A stretch of 64,000 nucleotides of DNA from NCBI RefSeq assembly GCF_000715075.1, contig NC_134087.1, positions 102,277,161-102,341,160 on the forward strand. Reading direction: 5' to 3'. The notes beneath the pieces are model-generated. The model did no database searches and was not told the origin of the DNA. It worked only from the letters and a program-made list of their open reading frames with translations. Of this stretch, positions 23,907 through 34,958 are shown piece by piece. The first letter of the stretch is position 1, and every line of letters starts with the position of its first letter. Made by a program: the position numbers and the translations under genes. Source of the DNA: Nicotiana tabacum. Lineage: Eukaryota > Streptophyta > Magnoliopsida > Solanales > Solanaceae.

Positions 23907-26784
23907 TGTAACGATCTGACCGATTGTTTTGAGCTTTTGCACTTCGCTCGCCAGTTCTCGGGTATGACTAGCCCCATGTGTTGTATTATGACTTATGTAA
24001 ATCGTCAGTTTTGGTTTTCAGGGTAACCGGAATGAATTTTGAAGAAACAGTTCTCAATTTGAAACTTAAAATTTGAAAGGTTTGACAAGATTTGACTTGC
24101 TAGTATATGATCTCGGATTGGAATTTTTATGATTTGGTTAGATCCGTTAGGTGATTTTGGACCTAGGAGCGTGATCAGAATGCATTTTGGAGGTCCGGAA
24201 TAGAGTTAGGCTTGAATTGGCAAAATTGGAATTTCGGCATTTTCCGGTTGATAGGTGAGATTTTGATATAGGGGTCGGAATGAAATTTCGGGAGTTGCAG
24301 TAGTTCCATCGTCTCATTTGGGATGTGTGTGCAAAATTTTAGGTCATTCGAACGTGGTTTGCTAGACTTTTTGATCAAAAGCGTAATTTGGAAGATTTTG
24401 GAACCTTAGGCTTGATTTTGATGTGATTTGGTTGATTCGATGTTGTTTAAGGTGTTTTGAAGATTGGTACAAGTTTGAGTAGTGGTATATGGTGTGGTTG
24501 TGCTTTTGTTTGAGGTCTTAGGGGCCTCGGGGTGTTTTCGGATGGTTGACGGCGAGTTTGGAATTTTGGGGAAGCTGCAATTTTTTTTTGCTTCTGTTGT
24601 TTCTACACCTGTGGATTGGGGACCGCAGGTGCGATGCCGCAGATGGGAAGAAAGGACCGCAGATGTGGTCAAGGATGCGAAGGGAATGCGCTGTAGATGC
24701 GGAGTGTGAGCGCACCTGCGATGGCGCAGGTGCGGTTATTTGATCACAGATGCGACTTGTGGCATTTAAGTGGAAACCGCAGGTGCGGTTGTCAAGACCG
24801 CAGAAGCGTGACCGCAGAAGCGGTTAAAGGGCCGTAGGTGCGAAAAGCCTGGGCCAGAAGGTATAAAAGAATTCCATTGCGATTTTTGAGTTGTTCTTCA
24901 CCATTTCTACGACGGTTTTGGAGCTTTTTGGGAGATTTCTAAGAGGGATTCAAGGGAACTTCGTTGAGGTAAGATTGTTGAACCTAAAACTCATTTCTAT
25001 GGTATTATTTCACGGATTAGAGCTGTAATTATGAAAATTTAGGGTTAAAAATTGGGAACTAGGGCTTGGTATTGGAGATCTTGACTTGAGGATTTGAAGG
25101 GCCATTTATCGTCGGATTTTGGGACTTTTGATATGTATGAACTCGTGGGGAGATAAGGAATCTATTGATGTAAATTTTATTGAATTCTGAGACGTGGTCC
25201 CGGGGTCGGGTTTTGGCTAATTTCGGGATTGATGTTGTAAATTGATTATTTTCGCATGGGCTTCGTTCCCTTAGCATATTTTGACGTCGTGATTCTGATT
25301 TTGGTTAGATTCGACGCGAGTTGAGGCCGATTCGAGGGTAAAAGGCATCACGGGCTAGAGTTTGAACCGGATCAAGCTGAGTAATGATTGTAAATGTTGT
25401 CCTGAGAGTATAAAACCCCGGATTACACATTGTTGTGCTATATTGAGGTGACGCACATGCTAGATGACGAGCGTGGGGTCGTGCACCACTGGGGATTGTG
25501 ACTTAGTCCATCCAGTATGACTGTTAAGTCGCGTATTTGATTAAAACCTGTTTGATATCATTGTGTTTAGGAAAGTATTATCGTGTTTTGGGCTGAATAC
25601 CTTATTTGGGCTTCGTGCCAACTATTTGGACCCTTAGGGGATATTTACTATTATTCCTCACTGTTTTGACTTTATACTTGTACTCAGTCATGCTTTATTC
25701 TACTATTTTCATAACTCAGCCATGTTTACTCTGTTTTAACACATTAAATGATGTTTTAAATGATATTTTGGGTTGAACATCATGTTTTACTGTTGCCCGA
25801 GTGGCTTATGATGTTCTGACTAAGTAAGGCCGAGGGCCTGCGTTGTGAGGATACTCTTGGGTCGGGCTGGATGCCGCAGCAGTGATACACTGATTTATGA
25901 TTATGAGGCTGATGGCCTGAGATTGTACACCACGAGGTGGCTTGATATGAGGTCGAGAGCCTATTGATCATGAGATGGCTTGATATTGTGCTTGGGCCGT
26001 AAGGGGACCCTCCCGGAGTCTGTACACCCCCAGTGAGCGTGGGCACCCATTGTGATATAAGATATAGCCCGAGAGGCTGGTGTTGTTCCATGTTGTTGCA
26101 CGAGGGGCTGATTCTATTGGTATTGTGCCCGAGGGGCGATTTTTATGTGTTTATCTCTTCTAGTTGCCTGTCATTTGCTCGTTTAACTGTTAAATAGGTA
26201 TTTTAAAGAAGCTTATACTGAACTAAGGCATTTTTATGAGATTTCACTATTTTATAGCACTTTACTGGTTTTACTCTGCCTCTCTATAGCATGTTGTTGT
26301 GTTCTTACATGATTTCTTATCGCTCAGTCTTCATTTATTATTATTACTCATTGAGTTGGAGTACTCACTTTACTCCCTACACCCTGCATGCAGATTTAGG
26401 TGCTTCAGGTCCTGCTAGTGAGGGTTGATAGCTTCCAACAGATTTTTGGAGTCCACTAGGTAGCTGATCGGCGTTTGTAGCCTAGTGTTTCTCCCTCTTA
26501 TCATTATTTCCTTCCCTTGTACTGGGTTTTTGTAATAGATTGTGTAGACCCTTTTCCATATTCCTAGACTTATGTTAGATGCTCATGGTTGGTGACACCC
26601 CGATGTCGGGTCGTGTTGGTATTTTTGCAAATTGTACTATCTCACTGTTTCTATTGAGATCTAATCATGTTAAAGACTTAATTATGTTATTTCAATTGTT
26701 TAAAATGAATTGAGTGTGGTGTTGGCTGGCCTTGTCTTCACGAGAGGCACAATCATGATCGGGTCTGGGTTTAGGGTCGTGACA
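23907..26784 (+). repeat. E2 3' LTR (2878 bp)
   Basis: It runs from TGTAACGATCTG to GGTCGTGACA and is clearly homologous to 16745-19629 throughout, with scattered substitutions and the indel near 26050. It is followed directly by TCTAC. Confidence 0.93.
24595..24850 (+). repeat. GC-rich CGCAGATGCGG-type repeats in the E2 3' LTR
   Basis: This is the counterpart of 17440-17690, better preserved, with many copies of CGCAGGTGCG and ACCGCAGAAGCG. Confidence 0.75.
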
Positions 26785-26789
26785 TCTAC
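26785..26789. repeat. E2 target site duplication, right copy
   Basis: TCTAC, identical to 16740-16744. Confidence 0.93.
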
Positions 26790-27082
26790 CCGCATATCTC
26801 CAAAACTCTACTGGAATCTCGTCAGGTCTGGTCGCTTTGCCCCAACTCATCTTACCCATTGCACCCACGACCTCCTCAACCTTAATGCGCCTACAATACC
26901 TAAAGTCTCAGTGACTCTCGGAGTATCCCAATTGCACTAACATGATGTTTCTATCCCCCTCTTCATTTAGAAGTTTATGAAAGTATGACTGCCATCTTTG
27001 CCTAATCTGGGTCTCTTCCATCAATACTCGACCGTCCTCATCTTTGATGCACCTCACTTGATCCATGTCGCGAGCCTTCTTC
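26790..27082 (-). pseudogene. RTE reverse transcriptase, N-terminal part right of E2
   Basis: The minus-strand frame reads KKARDMDQVRCIKDEDGRVL and RQRWQSYFHKLLNEEGDRN, the region just before RT in plant RTE elements. A stop follows before the segment that leads into 16733. The LINE is truncated here, upstream endonuclease sequence being absent. Confidence 0.85.
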
Positions 27083-27084
27083 AA

Positions 27085-27661
27085 TATGCTTGAAGAAATT
27101 AGGCTGAAAATGATGAGTAGGCAAGTTGATATGATCAAGTTTGTTGAAACATGGGCTTCTGATGTATCACCTATGGCAAGACTAGTTTTAGAGGAAAACA
27201 AGGAAATTGGAAGGAAGTTGAAAGTACAGTGGAATGCTGACACTGGATTTGAAGTGAATGAAGGCATGTATAGACACACTTTTGATATACAAAAAAAAAA
27301 GAATGCAACTGCAGATTATGACAGTTAAGAGGTATACCATGTCAACATGCAATATGTGCCTTTTTATAAGATTGGGAAGGAAGAAGAAGACTATGTTGAG
27401 CACTGGTATAGGAAAGACACTAGCCTACCTGCTTACCAATACTATATTCAGCCAATTCCAAGCATACAAATGTGGACTGAGTCTACCAATCTAACAATTG
27501 AGCCTCCTAAAGTTAAACCAATGCCTGGTAGGCCAAAAAAATGTATAAGAAAGGACATGGATGGACAAAAGAAGTGGGGAAAAGTGTCAAAGAAGGGTGC
27601 TAAGATGTGATGTTCAATTTGCCATCAAGTTGGTCACAACAAGTCAGTATGCAATTTAAGG
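27085..27661 (+). pseudogene. MULE transposase C-terminal exon: SWIM zinc finger and CCHC knuckle
   Basis: Coding resumes with MLEEIRLKMMSRQVDMIKFV. It continues through WNADTGFEVNEGMYRHTFDI and, after a frameshift in an A run at 27291-27300, reads CNCRL then a TGA in place of Trp, then QLRGIPCQHAICA. This is the CxCxnCxH SWIM finger of MULE transposases. Further on come HWYRKDTSLPAYQYYI and MWTESTNLTIEPPKVK, then CSICHQVGHNKSVCN, a CCHC knuckle. Confidence 0.88.
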
Positions 27662-27742
27662 GTAAGTTTGATGACTTTCAATTCAATTTGTTTTCATTGT
27701 TTTCATAGTACTTTGATTAATGACTTAGCAATCATATACTAG
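27662..27742 (+). other. Probable intron in the MULE transposase
   Basis: GTAAGT-type donor after the CCHC exon and AG acceptor at 27741-27742. AT-rich, 81 bp. The frame on the far side is uncertain. Confidence 0.5.
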
Positions 27743-28135
27743 GGATAAACAAGCACACAATCGATAAGGTCAAATGGAACAACACAATCAAGCACACAAG
27801 TTGGTTGTCAAAGTAATACAACCCAAGTTGCAGGTACATCAACTACCACAACCCAAAGTCCAAGGGCATCATCTTCCTCGTGTGCTGAAACATCAAAGAT
27901 AAGAAGGAACACACCATCAGTAAGAGGTAGAGTAACTGTAGGAAGTGATGGTAGGGGAAGAGGTGGAGGAGCTGGTAGTCGAAGAGGTAGAAGATCAGTT
28001 TTTGGTTCTGTTACATCTGGTGCAGCTATTTCTGCTATTGCCAAATAACTTGCTGCTTCTGTTGGGAAAAAAAGAACCAGAAATTCTGGTTTTGGTTTGT
28101 ACACAGACACACAAATAAGAACTAGTATCCTTAAT

Positions 28136-28442
28136 GTGAGTGTGAGAAGTAAATACTCCCTCCATTTCAATTTATGTGAACCTATTTTCTTTTTGGTCCG
28201 TGCCAAAAAGAATGACCCATTTCCTTATTTGGAAACAATTTACCTTTATGCAATGATTTATAGACACACAAAATATATGTGCCTCATTTTACACCACAAG
28301 TTCAAAAGTCTTCTCCCTTTTCTTAAACTCCGTGCACAGTCAAATGGGTTCACATAAATTGAAACGGAGGGAGTATTAGTTAACTGTATTTTCTATCCTT
28401 ATGCTTCTGCATGATTCATTACTAACTAAGTGTACTTTCTAG
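28136..28442 (+). other. MULE transposase intron carrying a MITE
   Basis: GTGAGTGTGAG donor and TTTCTAG acceptor. Removing it joins IRTSILN to PGRQSERV. Most of the intron is the MITE. Confidence 0.75.
28156..28373. mobile_element. Stowaway-like MITE (218 bp)
   Basis: The ends CTCCCTCCATTTCAATTTAT and, inverted, CTCCCTCCGTTTCAATTTAT form a 26-bp inverted repeat with one mismatch. TA dinucleotides flank both ends (28154-28155 and 28374-28375), as for Tc1/mariner-type MITEs. Non-coding. Confidence 0.93.
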
Positions 28443-28706
28443 CCTGGTAGGCAGAGTGAAAGAGTTATTTCAACCGGTGCAAACTTGATGAATGCTGCAC
28501 AAACTAATGTAAATCTTGGATTTAGACCAAATGGTCTCAAGTGGAAAGGGAAAAGAGTTGTGACAGGGAATAAACTTCAAAAGCAAAGGGATGCTGCAAT
28601 TTCTAACAAAAAAAATAAAAGTTGGAACCTCTACTTCATCTACACCAGTTGACTCTTGTCAAAGTCAAATTTAGGAAGAAGTTTCTTGTATTTTGTTGGT
28701 CATGCA

Positions 28707-30989
28707 TGTGAGCACGTGATTTTTGCCCTATGTGGAATACTCCTACAAATTAAAGAAATAGGTTTTTCCCCAATTGTTTGCAATTTTATAAGACTTTTGT
28801 AGGATTTTTGTTAATTGTTTGCATTTCTTTGCATGTTTACTTTTATTAAAATCATATAAAAAATACCAAAAATATCAAGCATTGCATTTAGATTTTGTGT
28901 TCGCATTTTAGGATTAATTAATTAAGTAATTGCTTTATTAAAAATGAAAATTACAAAAATGGGCTGATTTTTACATTCTTAGCTTTTAATTTTGGATTAT
29001 TAAGTTTTCTCTTTAAATATAGGATCAATTAATTTTTATAAATATTATAGTTAGATAATTAGCTTAATTTTACAATTTGAATTAATTTAGGAATTTAATT
29101 TAGGTTTTTAATTAATTAAAGAAAAAAATACACAAAAAAGAAAAGGAAATTGAAAGGCTGGTTTTTAAATTCAATTGGGCCAAACATTTTAGAAGCCCAA
29201 AATTTCCCCCCAACCCAGCCCAGACCGGGTCGACCCGACCCAACACCCAAGATCCAGACCATTATTCTTCTTAAATTAACCCTAAATCCTAAAAGACCCT
29301 AGGAGATAACAAGACCTAGACCCCTAGAGCTGAAACCAACCATTCTACACCCAAACACCCCACCAGCGTAGCTTCTTGATCTTCTTTATGGAGAACACCA
29401 CAAAACCCTAGAACCTAGATCTATCTCCATAGCAGCAGCCTGTCCACCTCGCTCCACCAGCTACTCACGTCGGACTCTCCACTCCTCACCCAGCCAGCGA
29501 CGAACTCGCCGGAGAAAAAATACACCCATGAACCCTAGAACTTCTTCACTTCGCCCTAAACGACTATTCAACTCCTCCTCTCGACAGAACCAGCGGCGAA
29601 CTCGCCGAAAAATGCGACAACACACAGACCCTTCAGCTGTGATACCCATCTCAAAAACCTCCATTGATATCGGCGCTGTTGCTGTCTCTCTCCCTTTGTT
29701 ACTGTCATACACGACCCCTTTTCTTTCACTCCTTTCTCCTCACACCCTACTTCACCTCCTTCACTCGCCGGAACTAACATTGGCAGTCACCAAGTCCGGC
29801 AGCTCCTTTTGTTTTCTAGATGAGTCGTTCCCCACCTTTGACAGGCTATTACGCTTTTCCTTTTTCTGCTTCTGCTGATTTTGCACGAGAGCCGCTTTAT
29901 GTTCTTTTGTATTTACAAGGTGACAATTGATTTGTACAAAAATAATACTGAAATGGACTGAGATGATTACTGCAATGAAGAAAATACCAAGATGTTGTGG
30001 CTTCTTTTGATTCAATATCATTTCGAAAAAAGCAAAATCAAAACAGAAATAGAGTTGGAGTTTTTAATATCGGAAGTTCATTATTTGAGCTTGTTTGGGT
30101 CTGAATCCGGGTTTGTTTGAGTTTTGCGGTGCTAATTCGAGTTTCGTCCGCAATTTGTCATATTTATGAGTTCAAAACAGTGAAACAATCAATTTTTCAG
30201 CTATATTGAGGTCAACTCTTTCATTCTCTATTTGTTTTATTCGAGCTTGATGTTAATTATTTGTTTGTTGATGCGATCCCATTGTTTCTGTAATTATTCT
30301 CCGTGGTTTTGAATTCGCTTGCTCGGTTATCGGTTCATGTTTACTCGAATTGGTTATAGCTGAACATGAATTTGTCACAGTATAGAAATTGGGTTGTTAT
30401 TCATCAATTGAACTACGTCAAATTAGATTAAAAGGCTCGGGTGTGCATTTCATGTGACCCTGCCATAATTTTAATAACACAACTAAAATAAACATGTTAT
30501 AAATTCGGGTGTACATTTTATGTGACTCGATTATCATTTCCAATAAGGTTAAATAGAACGTGTCGTGAACCACGAGTGCATTTCATGTAGCCTGGCTTAC
30601 GATGTGTTTTAAATAACCTTGAATTTTCCCAAATTATTAAAAGCGGCTAAAAAGTTAAAAATGCACAATAAGTTTAAAACATGTAAAAAATCAGATAATT
30701 AGGCCAATAACAATAGTTGAGCGACCGTGCTAAAACCACGGAACTCGGGAATACTTAACACCTTCTCCCGGGTTAACAGAATTCCTTACCCAGATTTCTG
30801 TGTTCGGGGACACAAAATAGAGTCAATCTTTCCTCGATTCGGGATTCTAAACCGGTGACTTGAGACACCATAAATTATCCCAAATGGCGACTCTGAATTT
30901 TAAATAAATAATCCCGTTTCGATTATTATCACTTTAATTGGAAAAACTCCCCTATACCGCTTCCGGTGGTAGAAAAAGGAGGTGTGATA
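28707..30989 (+). repeat. TA 5' LTR (2283 bp)
   Basis: It starts TGTGAGCACGTGATTTTTGC and ends GGTGTGATA. It includes 29745-29897, which the 3' LTR lacks, and a 116-codon open frame at 29528-29878 that is partly deleted in the other LTR and so is not treated as a gene. Confidence 0.9.
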
Positions 30990-30993
30990 GCTC

Positions 30994-31010
30994 TGACGAC
31001 TCTACTGGGG
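30994..31010 (+). other. TA primer binding site
   Basis: TGACGACTCTACTGGGG, four bases after the LTR. TC has TGGCGACTCTGCTGGGG at the same place. Ogre-type elements are reported to use a tRNA-Arg primer. The match to a particular tRNA was not checked. Confidence 0.75.
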
Positions 31011-31898
31011 ACAAGAACCTATAACGTCTGGTTCAGGGTTCAGAATTCGATCTTAGAATAAATGTTATAGTTGGATTTTATTTATTATCTGATTTTTATA
31101 TGTTTGAGCCTCATGTGCTAATGCCGCTTTTTACCGCTTTGATATTGTTTGGATTGTATATAAATTGTTACGAAACCCTCCTCTCTTCGAGTCTTCTAAA
31201 TCATCTGGGAAGTGTGTAATTCGTGTGACTTCTTTTCTATTAGAGTCATATCCTAATTTTAGAATGAGGTTCGGACAAGTTGCAAAGCCGGTGAAGCTTC
31301 TATATTCCCGGTACGCTGCCTCCATCAGCTCGAGCTGTCCGCTCGGGTAAGCCAGGTCTAGAACAAATAAACCCAGGTTTTAAAACCTAGAATAACATAA
31401 CTTTATGCTGGATCCCTAGTAGGAACGCTTGTTTGCATCACGTGCATCTGACTTTGGGGACTCAATACAGGGGTTGGGTCCGTCTAGGACAGGTGTACCC
31501 AAAAAAATAAAAGACCATCCTGATGCATTCTATGTGCTACATGTTGCAATCTTCAAGGGTAAAAAGGGTCATTTGGCGGACCAATGATTGTTGATGGCAA
31601 ATGAAAAAGAAGGGTGAAGTGTGAAAATAAAGCAAGTAGGGCCCAGTTATGTTTTCTGTCACATTTTTGTTAAGAGAAAAGAAGAAAAAAACATGAAAAT
31701 TTCAGAAAAAAAAGATTTTGCACTTTTTCATCATTTTTCGAAAATCAAAAAATCAAAAAAAAAGGGAAAAGAAAACCCCCCCCCCCAAAAAAGAAGTTTA
31801 CATGTTTCATCATTTTTCAAAAAAAAAAAGACAAGAAATATATTTTCTCTAAATTAGTTATTTTTTATATATATTTCTCGCCCGTATCCAATTTGCCC

Positions 31899-31950
31899 GA
31901 ACTACGCATACCTGATTCTCGTCTTTCGGGGCATGATACGTAGGCAACCC
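31899..31950 (+). other. Hairpin motif H1
   Basis: GAACTACG ... CTGATTC ... GATACGTAGGCAACCC. Outer stem CTACG/CGTAG; the inner stem is the weakest of the nine copies (CTCG/CGGG with a G-T pair). Confidence 0.7.
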
Positions 31951-33047
31951 ACATAGGGTCCGGTCTTCCTAGTAAAGTTTAGGTTCTTGGCTTCGCGGGG
32001 TCTTAGCCAAATCTTGCATTTTTAGCCACTTTTAGCCGTATAGGTTAATTTTAGAAAAATAGTCATAATCATGTCTTGCATGTGTCCAATAGGAAGGGTT
32101 ATTATCTCAAATAGCGTTCTAGGTATTTAACTTATTTGGTTTTAATTTTCTCATACAGGTGTGAATTTACTTATCGGAGTTTGAGCATGACAGAGCCCAG
32201 GACCATCTAGTCAGGATCGCTCATTCAGGAGTGGATTAAAAGGAGATTTTCCTTTCCTTTTTATGTTTTGAATCTGTTGTTCTTTTTTATGTCGTCTTTT
32301 AACTTCTAGCTTTGTACAGTAATGTCGAGTCTCTTATTATTGTACTTCCTTTTTTTTGTATTTGAAAAATGTATTATAAATCAAAAATCCAAAAAAAGGA
32401 GATTTTTCGTTTTTTATATTTCCGTTAGAAGTTTTATTTAGAATACTAATTCTAGAAATTAAAAAAATCAGTTGAGGTTGTTTTCCTTTAGGAAATTAAT
32501 ATTCAGAGCTCAAAATAGAAAAAATGCTTTTATATTTCCTTTAGTATATTAAGACTAAAATTAAAAAAAAAAGAATTTTCTTTTAGTACCTCTTTAAAAG
32601 TTTTCTTTTAAGATATTAATTCCAAAAAACCAAAAAGATTTTTTTTTGCTTATCTTTAAAGTTTCTTCCTTAGGTAATCAAACTGAAATCCAAAAATATT
32701 TTTTTTATCTTTTTCATTCCTTGTTTCAAAATCTTTCTTCAGGATATCAAATGAAAATTCAAAATATTTTTCTTTGGATCATTCTTTAGATTTCCTTCCT
32801 GAAAAAAATCAAAAAAAATATTTTTATTCTCTCCTAGGGGTTTTTCCTTAATAATTTCTCATAGAGTATATGTTTCTAAAAAAAAGAAAAAAATATTTGC
32901 TCATTTAAGCTTGAGTTTAGAGTAGATTATAGAATATTAAGTCAAAAAAAAGATTTGCTTCTTTTTCTCATCAGAGTAGTCATTAAGGTAAAAAAAAAGA
33001 AAAGAAAATGAGAACATTAATTTGTTTACTTTATTCCCGATCTTCCA

Positions 33048-33095
33048 GAACTACGCTTGGTCTGATTCATGCGGCGTCATAATACGTAGGCAACC
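33048..33095 (+). other. Hairpin motif H2
   Basis: Outer stem CTACG/CGTAG. Inner stem TCATG against CATAA, one base off perfect. Followed by AGGGTTCGATC. Confidence 0.75.
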
Positions 33096-33543
33096 TACAT
33101 AGGGTTCGATCGAATCATTTTTTTTATTAAAAGGAAAAAAAAAAGAAAAAAGAAAAAAAAGAAAAAAAGAGAAAAGGAAAAAAAGGGTGAAGTCATGACA
33201 TGTGAGAAATGAGAGGAAAATAGTGATAATTAGAAGGAAAAAAGAGGAAGGAAAATGAGCAAGCAAGTGCTAGAAAAGAAACGAAAAGAGAAGATTGAAG
33301 GGAACAAAATATGCCAAGTGACCTTGTGACCCTCGAAGTCATTCTAGAACCGTTAATCGTTGCTAGGTGCATTGCACGCAATGTGATATTTTTAGCTGTT
33401 AAATGCCCTAATGCTAACAAGATGACCCTATTTTGTTCCTTTTGTTATCTTCATTGAGCAGAAGGGTGGTTGGTTTGTTGTTTTTAAGTAACTCATCCAT
33501 ACAACACGAGGTCAAAAAGCAAGGTAGCCATGGCTAGCAAAGA

Positions 33544-34958
33544 GTGGGAGCAAGGGTCATTGATCCGTCTAAGGGAATTGTTGAATCAGAATCTGAGTTG
33601 AAAGAAGAGGTCTTAAGGTTGAAAAGACAGATGGCCGAAATATACCAAGCCTGGATTAGTGGGCGTCCTCCACCATCAGTTCTCACTAACTACACTAAAA
33701 GCCTTGTCACCATTCCGCCACTGTCACAAGTCCAGGATATCTCCTCACAACCTTTTCACACTCCACCCCCAGAACCACTTCACATCCCGCTCCTTTGACT
33801 ACTCATATTTTTGTAGCTTATCCACCTGCTACCTTTCCTCGATCCTCTAGCGATACTGTGTTCAAAATCCCCGATGCCCAACACTATGCTCCAGAACCAA
33901 TTTTAAAGGTCTCGGATCCATACTCTTATGCTTCTCATTTTGAGCCTTCCCGTGAGACTGCAAAGCCTGTTAAGACAGTGGAGCAAGATGAGATATCCAG
34001 AAAGCTAAAAGGATTTAAGATGCCAAAGTTTAACTTGTATGATGGGCATGGAGATCCAGTAGCCCATCTGAGGGGTTATTACAGTGAAATGAGAAGTGTT
34101 GGCGGGAAAGATGCGTCGCTGATGACGTATTTCAATGAGAGCCTGACTGGGGTAGCTTTAGAATGGCATACTCGTCAAAATATCGGTAAGTGGCATACAT
34201 GGGATGACATGGTTCAAGATTTTGTGTGACACTTTGAATACGATATAGACATTGTCCCAGACCACTCCTCCCTATCTCAGATGGAAAAGAAACCCAAGGA
34301 AAGTTTTAGGGAATTTTGGTTCAGATGGAACGAACAAGTTGCTCGGGACAGTCCTCCCGTTGATAGAAAAGATGTTGTTGAGCCCCGCCAACGACAAGAT
34401 CCAGTGGGCATTCTTGCTAAATGCCTTCAGCCTCAATACCGACCTCATAATTCACCCAAGCATTATCCTCCGAACAACGTTCGGTCATCTGTCCAACAAC
34501 TGGGTCATTCCTCATGGCGAGCGCCAGCACCGCATAATGCACTTTTGCCTTCACGGCATTTTCGAGCATCCAACAACCCTAGGAAACTGAGGCATTGAGG
34601 GAAACAAAGGCAAAAAGATAATTTCACGCCCATCGGAGAATCCTACACCAACTTGTTTGAAAAGTTAAAACATTCTGGCCTGATTGAGCCGCTCCTCGGC
34701 TATACGCCGGACCCATATGCAAAAGGATTTGATCCTACTATACGGTGCATGTACCACTCTAATGTCCAAGGGCATAGCATTGAAGATTGTCGTGCTTTGA
34801 AAAGGGAAATAGAAAGAATGATTCAAGAAGGAATAATTGTAGTCCAAGGCAATAATACCCCAAGTGTCACACATAATTCTCTACAAGTACGTGACAATGC
34901 ACAGATTGTTGGGATGGTTTGCAATAACGAAGGGTTGGTCAAAGGAGTCAATGAGTGA
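33544..34958 (+). pseudogene. Tat/Ogre-type gag, broken
   Basis: The first frame (33544-33798) starts MGARVIDPSKGIVESESELK and has a coiled-coil-like KEEVLRLKRQMAEI. A frameshift near 33790 leads into the frame at 33795-34227, with ISRKLKGFKMPKFNLYDGHG, DPVAHLRGYYSEMRS and LTGVALEWHTRQ, the conserved capsid region. A TGA at 34227-34229 is followed by KKPKESFREFWFRWNEQVAR. A later piece (34653-34958) ends CMYHSNVQGHSIEDCRALKR, a zinc-knuckle-like C-x-H-C. Segments normally between RKLK and GFKMPKF, and after WNEQVAR, seem to be missing. No pol follows. Confidence 0.85.

Larger units (their letters stand above)
16745..26784 (+). mobile_element. E2: complete Tekay-like Ty3/gypsy LTR element, 10,040 bp
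   Basis: It has two LTRs (16745-19629, 2885 bp; 23907-26784, 2878 bp), an iMet-type primer site, a purine tract and a perfect 5-bp duplication. The internal part is 4277 bp, too short for a full gag-pol. Remnants of the protease-RT linker and the RT start are recognisable at 22199-22730. It is a decayed or internally deleted chromovirus-type copy, non-autonomous now. It entered the RTE LINE after the LINE entered the MULE. Confidence 0.93.
15150..27082 (-). mobile_element. RTE-type LINE, 5' truncated, split by E2
   Basis: The minus-strand LINE has its 3' end at 15150 and its truncated 5' end at about 27082. E2 (16745-26784) divides it. The reverse transcriptase reads across E2 once the element and one duplication copy are removed. 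The tail is a (TTG)n-like run, a known feature of plant RTE elements. The endonuclease domain is missing. No clear target duplication is seen, and about 25 bp of transposase sequence appear lost at the site. Confidence 0.88.
27743..28680 (+). pseudogene. MULE transposase C-terminal tail exons
   Basis: 27830-28135 encodes a low-complexity tail (RGRVTVGSDGRGRGGGAGSR) with one stop in AISAIAK. After the intron 28136-28442 the tail ends PGRQSERVISTGANLMNAAQ, GLKWKGKRVVTGNKLQKQRD. The GLKWKGK...TGNQLQ-like ending is typical of this MULE group (from memory). The antisense open frame at 27808-28206 is a shadow of the Gly/Arg-rich part. Confidence 0.75.
31011..33543 (+). other. TA leader region before gag
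   Basis: A long untranslated leader, homologous in its first 550 bp to the TC leader (complement of 59270-59830). It includes A-rich and AAAAAG-type runs (31740-31850, 33120-33190) and hairpin motifs H1 and H2. No coding region is recognised. The small frames on both strands are low complexity. Confidence 0.7.

Noticed and set aside
15140..27095. Target duplication for the RTE LINE
   Set aside because: No shared sequence between the MULE flanks; transposase residues appear missing, so insertion with a small target deletion fits better.
27808..28206. 132-codon minus-strand frame with hydrophobic parts
   Set aside because: Antisense of the Gly/Arg-rich transposase tail; crosses an exon-intron boundary of the sense gene.
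29528..29878. 116-codon open frame in the TA 5' LTR
   Set aside because: The matching LTR at 40489-40773 loses the second half by deletion and other changes, so it is not maintained as a protein.
33096..33106. GGTTCGATC after the hairpin motifs as an RNA polymerase III B box
   Set aside because: No A box at the right distance, and several copies of the motif lack the core bases; kept only as part of a possible second stem.
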